From contig CAZSCX010000009.1 in NCBI GenBank assembly GCA_964605545.1, forward strand, positions 1 through 18,212: DNA of 18,212 nt, written 5' to 3'. This stretch comes from DAOTMI01 sp964605545 (lineage in GTDB: Bacteria > Patescibacteriota > Microgenomatia > UBA12405). The translations under genes and the position numbers were made by a program. Each line of letters opens with the position of its first letter. Position 1 is the first letter of the stretch. Below the pieces are notes generated by a model that worked only from the letters and a program-made list of their open reading frames with translations, made no database searches and had not been told where the DNA came from. Shown here piece after piece: positions 15,372 to 18,212 of this stretch.

Positions 15372-15444
15372 AGCCGAAGGGGAGAGTCGAACTCCCGACC
15401 TAAGCTTTACGAAAGCCTTGCTCTGCCAACTGAGCTACTTCGGC
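15372..15444 (-). tRNA. tRNA-Thr(CGT)
   Basis: The minus-strand cloverleaf has acceptor GCCGAAG/CTTCGGC, D arm GCTC/GAGC, anticodon stem AGGCT/AGCTT with one G-U pair, loop TTCGTAA (anticodon CGT, reading ACG), and T arm GGGAG-TTCGACT-CTCCC. Discriminator U73; the following bases are CAG, so CCA is not encoded. It lies 21 nt after tRNA-Gly and is probably cotranscribed. Confidence 0.93.
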
Positions 15445-15465
15445 AATAAAAAGTCCCTCCCAGAG

Positions 15466-15536
15466 AGCGGCTAGAGGGAATTGAACCCTCGACCTATCCT
15501 TGGGAAGGACATATTTTACCACTAAACTATAGCCGC
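15466..15536 (-). tRNA. tRNA-Gly(CCC)
   Basis: The minus-strand cloverleaf has acceptor GCGGCTA/TAGCCGC, a D arm with AGTGGTA, anticodon stem TGTCC/GGATA, loop TTCCCAA (anticodon CCC, reading GGG), and T arm with TTCAATTC. Discriminator U73, as usual for glycine; CCA is not encoded. Its 5' end is 14 nt after the lysM-protein stop. Confidence 0.93.
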
Positions 15537-15544
15537 AATATCCT

Positions 15545-15553
15545 ATTTTATCA
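15545..15553 (-). promoter_or_regulatory. Extended -10 promoter of the tRNA-Gly/tRNA-Thr pair
   Basis: TG-a-TAAAAT on the minus strand ends 8 nt before the tRNA-Gly 5' end at 15536. Its TGA is also the stop codon of the LysM gene. Same spacing as the tRNA-Val promoter. Confidence 0.5.
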
Positions 15554-16081
15554 CGGTAATTGCAGCGTCATTCCAATTTCGATCAAACCTGGATTATTGA
15601 TCAAATTTCTATTGGCATTATAAATTTCTACCCACTTAAACCCATCACCATATTGCGCCTGAGCAATATTCCAAAGACAATCACCCGCTTTGACAACATA
15701 TGTCTTGTCGGCGCTAACCGCTTTAGCTTCAAAGTCCGGCAAGATCAATTTTTGTCCTTCCCAGATAATACCTGGATTTTTTAAATTATTTGCTTTAGCA
15801 ATCTCAGTCCATTTATAGCCATCGTTATATCTCTTTAAAGCGATATTCCACAAATCATCGCCCTTAACTACTACGTATTCACCACCTTCAATGGTTTTAG
15901 TTCCCGTCCCATTCTCCGTTAATTCCAAATTATTTTCTGTCCCAGGAATTTTTGTAATCTTTTTTCTGCTATTGAAAAAATTAATTACCAATCCAATAAC
16001 TACCAATACTATCGCCAATCCAAGAAACATACTAACAGCTTCTTCGGTTGACTTAAAAAATGCTCTTTTTTGTTTTATCAT
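15551..16081 (-). CDS. Membrane-anchored double-LysM protein
   Basis: A 176-residue protein with a basic N-terminus, one membrane helix (about 17-37), a Thr/Glu/Gly-rich linker (43-66) and two LysM domains (69-115 and 128-176). Both follow the same pattern: V-V-K-x-G-D-x-L-W-N-I-A, then Y-x-D-G-[YF]-K-W-x-E-I, then N-P-G-x-I-x-x-G-x-x-L-x-L-P. LysM domains bind the GlcNAc-containing glycan of peptidoglycan, so this protein probably links the membrane to the wall. No catalytic domain is attached. The linker and TM suggest N-in, LysM-out. Stop is TGA, shared with the tRNA-Gly promoter. Confidence 0.88.
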   Translation of the reverse strand: MIKQKRAFFKSTEEAVSMFLGLAIVLVVIGLVINFFNSRKKITKIPGTENNLELTENGTGTKTIEGGEYVVVKGDDLWNIALKRYNDGYKWTEIAKANNLKNPGIIWEGQKLILPDFEAKAVSADKTYVVKAGDCLWNIAQAQYGDGFKWVEIYNANRNLINNPGLIEIGMTLQLP

Positions 16082-16160
16082 TTTAAATTAATTAACCTAA
16101 TAATTTACCAATGGGGGAAATCGGATTAACTACACTTTACTCTATTAAAAACCCATAGTC

Positions 16161-16178
16161 AATAGGAATTAACCTATT
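16161..16178 (-). terminator. Small hairpin at the arsR stop codon
   Basis: AATAGG-aattaa-CCTATT is a 6 bp inverted repeat that includes the arsR TAG stop. A GGGTTTTT run comes several bases later on the minus strand. It is too weak and too far from the T-run to be a convincing intrinsic terminator. Confidence 0.2.
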
Positions 16179-16470
16179 TTCTTCGCACAATAATCTCATT
16201 TTCAGAAATTATTGAAACACCTATAAAATCTCGTAATTGATCAATAAAAATTTTTAAAATATTCCAATTTATTGAGTAAATCCTCAACTTATTTTGCTCT
16301 TTAACCTTGACTAAACCTGCCTTTTTGAGAACAGATAAATGACTGGATACTGTTGCCTGACCAATATTCATATGAGCCACTATCTGATTGACAGATAATT
16401 CTCCGTCTTTCAATAAAGTTAAAATTCTTCTTCTATTAGTATCCGATAGTGCTTTAAATATTTTATCCAT
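16174..16470 (-). CDS. ArsR-family winged-helix transcriptional repressor
   Basis: A 98-residue helix-turn-helix protein from the ATG at 16470. It starts with MDKIFKALSDTNRRRILTLL, the typical ArsR opening, then GELSVNQIVAHMNIGQATVSSHLSVLKKAGLVKV, the recognition helix and wing. The metal-site motif ELCVCDL of ArsR/SmtB is replaced by ELSVNQI with no Cys, so arsenic or cadmium sensing by that site is unlikely; it looks more like the SdpR-type non-metal branch. An upstream extension of the frame to 16578 is rejected because it crosses the promoter and into ndk. It likely represses itself through the inverted repeat in its promoter and could affect divergent ndk, 80 nt away. Confidence 0.85.
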   Translation of the reverse strand: MDKIFKALSDTNRRRILTLLKDGELSVNQIVAHMNIGQATVSSHLSVLKKAGLVKVKEQNKLRIYSINWNILKIFIDQLRDFIGVSIISENEIIVRRK

Positions 16471-16477
16471 TGGTGTT

Positions 16478-16505
16478 ATTATATCGATAATCATCAATAT
16501 ATCAA
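16478..16505 (-). promoter_or_regulatory. arsR promoter with candidate operator
   Basis: On the minus strand, TTGATA (16505-16500) is 16 nt from TATAAT (16483-16478), which ends 7 nt before the ATG at 16470. An imperfect inverted repeat, ATATCGAT-aatc-ATCAATAT (16481-16500, 7 of 8 positions paired), fills the spacer and touches both boxes, a typical place for an autorepressor site. Confidence 0.55.
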
Positions 16506-16513
16506 TCATCTGC

Positions 16514-16542
16514 TTGCATTTTCCTTTTATTAAAGGCAAAAT
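16514..16542 (+). promoter_or_regulatory. Possible ndk promoter
   Basis: TTGCAT (16514-16519), a 17 nt spacer and CAAAAT (16537-16542) end 8 nt before the ndk ATG at 16551. Both hexamers are weak matches; the spacing agrees with other promoters here. Confidence 0.33.
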
Positions 16543-16550
16543 AGCTCTAT

Positions 16551-17156
16551 ATGACAGACATAAAAAAAGAAAGAACATTAGTTATCATCAAACCAGATGG
16601 CATTCAACGATCCTTAATTGGTGAAATCCTTAAACGCTATGAAAGAACGGGTCTCAAGCTAGTCGCTATGAAAATGATTATACCCAATCGAACTCAAATA
16701 GAAAAACACTATACCGTTGATCCAGAATGGCTTTTCAAATGTGGTTCCAAAGCTATTAATTCTTACAAAGAAAAAGGAATTACTCCACCGTCAGAAAATC
16801 CTGTTGATATTGGTAAAATGACTCTTGAAAAATTAAAAAACTATATGACCAGCGGCCCTGTTATCGCAATGATTTGGACTGGCATGAACGCCATCGGTGT
16901 TGTTCGAAAAATTACCGGATCTACCGAACCTTTAACCTCAGATGTCGGTTCAATTCGTGGAGATTTTACTATTGATTCTTATCAAATTTCCGATACTTCC
17001 GAAAGGTCTGTCAGAAATTTAATTCATGCTTCCAGTAGTGTCGATGAGGCCGAAAAAGAAATCGAAATATGGTTTGATAAAAAAGAAATAATCAACTATC
17101 GACTATTTAATGAAGTCGTTCTTTACGACACCAACCTCGACGGTATTTTGGAATAA
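16551..17156 (+). CDS. ndk: Nucleoside diphosphate kinase, long form with two insertions
   Basis: A 201-residue NDK, against 130-150 for most bacteria. It transfers the gamma-phosphate from ATP to other (d)NDPs through a phospho-His. Landmarks are RTLVIIKPDGIQRSLIGEI (8-26), SGPVIAMIWTGMNAIGVVRK (101-120), SIRGDFTID (134-142) and NLIHASSS (156-163) with active-site His159. Extra residues lie at about 57-98, between the HY motif and the TSGP strand, and at about 143-155, just before the active-site loop. The active loop reads HASSS instead of the common HGSDS. The C-terminal ~20 residues are also an extension. Start is MTDIKKERT at 16551 with no Shine-Dalgarno. Its TAA stop directly abuts the stop of the convergent S41 gene. 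Confidence 0.93.
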   Translation: MTDIKKERTLVIIKPDGIQRSLIGEILKRYERTGLKLVAMKMIIPNRTQIEKHYTVDPEWLFKCGSKAINSYKEKGITPPSENPVDIGKMTLEKLKNYMTSGPVIAMIWTGMNAIGVVRKITGSTEPLTSDVGSIRGDFTIDSYQISDTSERSVRNLIHASSSVDEAEKEIEIWFDKKEIINYRLFNEVVLYDTNLDGILE

Positions 17157-18212
17157 TTATTTTTTACTCACCTCTTCTATTGCCTCGACAAGAGATTGAC
17201 TATTAAATCTTTCCAACAATTCTTTTTTCCAGTTTTTATCATCAAAAGAAATATTGGGCTCTATTCCATTGCCTTCAATTGGCAAACCATCTTCTCTTAA
17301 AGTTAAAGTATGGACCAAAAATACTGAATAAGTTTCATCATCAGCAATCTTTGTTGTTAAAGGAAACACTCTTTCCACTGTTCCCCAACCCTTAGTTTTT
17401 CTCCCCACCAAAACACCAACATTATATTTTTTTAATACCGATGCCATCAATTCTGCCGTTGATTGTGCCTGACCATCAATCAAAATTACTACTTTCTTAT
17501 ATTGCACCAAACTATCAAGCCAGCCAATTTTAGTCTTAAAATCTTGCTTTTCCCCTTGATGCAAAAACTGATAAGCATATTGATCATTGCCGATAAATGG
17601 ACCCAAAAAATAGGGGAGGCCGTCAATTGCTCCACCAATATTTCCAGATAAATCCAGAATCAAAGAATTTACCCCAGCTTTTCCCTTAACTTTTTCAAAA
17701 ACCCTCGTCATCTCATCAAAAGTTGTAGGAGAAAATTTTGTCATATGAACATAAAAAATATCAGGTCTAACCATTTTATAATCCATTGTTGGCTCCACTC
17801 CAGCCATATCATAATTTTTTCTTGAATCAGCATCGGCTAAAGTTTTGTAAGCCTGTTGAACTTTGGAAAATTTTTCTGCCGCTTCCGGAGATTTATTGGT
17901 TTCCGGATTCCATTTTTCTGACTCCTTTTTGTAAGCTATGGCAATTTCTTCTTGCGTTGCTTCCTTTTTTACTCCTAAATCCTCATATCTATTTTCTTCT
18001 GTTTTGTTTAAAACTACATCCGATAAAGCCTTTTCTTCTTTTTTGGAATACAAACGGCTTCGACCAAAAGGTTCTAAATTTGATAAAACCAAATCAGCTA
18101 AAGTTACGCTAAATTCTCTTTTTTTAGTTTCATCAGGATATTGTTTAATTATCTTTTCCATCATATTCATCAAATTACCCCTATCTTTTTTAGCAATATT
18201 TTGACTCTGTCC
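17157..18212 (-). CDS. S41 (C-terminal processing) peptidase-like protein with a J-like domain, 5' end outside window
   Basis: The frame is open past the window edge; the TTG at 18173 and the Met codons after it are internal. Residues here are counted from that TTG (338 visible). Residues 61-125 form a J-like domain: YEDLGVKKEATQEEI, AYKK, a K-F-x-x-V-x-x-A-Y-x-x-L segment and RKNYD match DnaJ, but the HPD motif is replaced by NPE (WNPET, 88-92). The S41 core follows: IFYVHMTKFS (139-148), ILDLSGNIGG (172-181), nucleophile region GQAQSTAEL with Ser238, and GWGTVERVFPL. The usual catalytic Lys position (GKG) is Trp263, with Lys261 two residues earlier. S41 proteases normally carry a PDZ domain before the core; the J-like domain occupies that place. 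The N-terminus and localisation are unknown. Activity is uncertain. Confidence 0.82.
   Translation of the reverse strand, partial: GQSQNIAKKDRGNLMNMMEKIIKQYPDETKKREFSVTLADLVLSNLEPFGRSRLYSKKEEKALSDVVLNKTEENRYEDLGVKKEATQEEIAIAYKKESEKWNPETNKSPEAAEKFSKVQQAYKTLADADSRKNYDMAGVEPTMDYKMVRPDIFYVHMTKFSPTTFDEMTRVFEKVKGKAGVNSLILDLSGNIGGAIDGLPYFLGPFIGNDQYAYQFLHQGEKQDFKTKIGWLDSLVQYKKVVILIDGQAQSTAELMASVLKKYNVGVLVGRKTKGWGTVERVFPLTTKIADDETYSVFLVHTLTLREDGLPIEGNGIEPNISFDDKNWKKELLERFNSQSLVEAIEEVSKK

Noticed and set aside
15551..15553. TGA of the LysM gene as a sense codon (Gly, code 25)
   Set aside because: The protein ends naturally after the second LysM domain, TAA follows immediately in frame, and glycines use ordinary GGN codons throughout.
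16471..16578. Extended arsR N-terminus (start at 16578)
   Set aside because: It would overlap the ndk coding region and the arsR promoter and operator; the family starts at MDKIFKALSD.
1..18212. CRISPR arrays, insertion sequences, integrases or toxin-antitoxin pairs
   Set aside because: No regularly spaced repeats, terminal inverted repeats or related proteins were seen on either strand.

Overview
The window is AT-rich and extremely compact. It most likely comes from a Candidate Phyla Radiation (Patescibacteria) genome, perhaps Microgenomates. The evidence is short and divergent versions of core proteins, an archaeal-like IleRS, a long-form nucleoside diphosphate kinase, a reduced division/cell-wall (dcw) cluster, almost no Shine-Dalgarno sequences and almost no intergenic space. 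The phylum is inferred from gene content; no marker phylogeny could be run. Stops are TAA and TAG with one TGA, so the standard bacterial code fits.

Region 1 (1-5318, + strand) is a condensed dcw operon. It runs from the C-terminal part of an ATP-grasp ligase through ftsW, murG, a tiny FtsQ-like membrane protein, ftsA and ftsZ. Neighbouring genes overlap by 11, 86, 14 and 23 nt before a 5 nt gap. It supplies the lipid II glycosyltransferase, the septal SEDS polymerase and the FtsA/FtsZ ring.

Region 2 (5337-10628, + strand) holds ileS, rodA, ribosomal protein genes rplU and rpmA, and parB. Several have their own extended -10 box just before the start codon.

Region 3 (10605-14633) changes strand repeatedly. 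It contains lepB (-), tRNA-Val(CAC) (+), a secreted three-part lipase-like hydrolase (-), then a WaaE-like glycosyltransferase and an O-antigen-ligase-like membrane protein (+). This is a cell-surface module. LepB could process the hydrolase's signal peptide.

Region 4 (14630-18212) carries, on the minus strand, a membrane-anchored Ig-like repeat protein, tRNA-Thr(CGT), tRNA-Gly(CCC), a membrane-anchored double-LysM protein and an ArsR-type repressor with a candidate operator. A divergent ndk follows on the plus strand. Last is the 3' part of an S41 peptidase (-) in which a J-like domain sits where a PDZ domain is usual.

Two architectural themes recur. Promoters are mostly TGnTATAAT-like boxes 6-9 nt before a start codon or tRNA 5' end, implying leaderless or nearly leaderless transcripts. 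All four convergent gene pairs touch or overlap, leaving no room for separate terminators. There is no CRISPR array, insertion sequence or integrase, and no gene-free stretch over 300 bases. The most unusual item is the J-like/S41 protein at the right edge.
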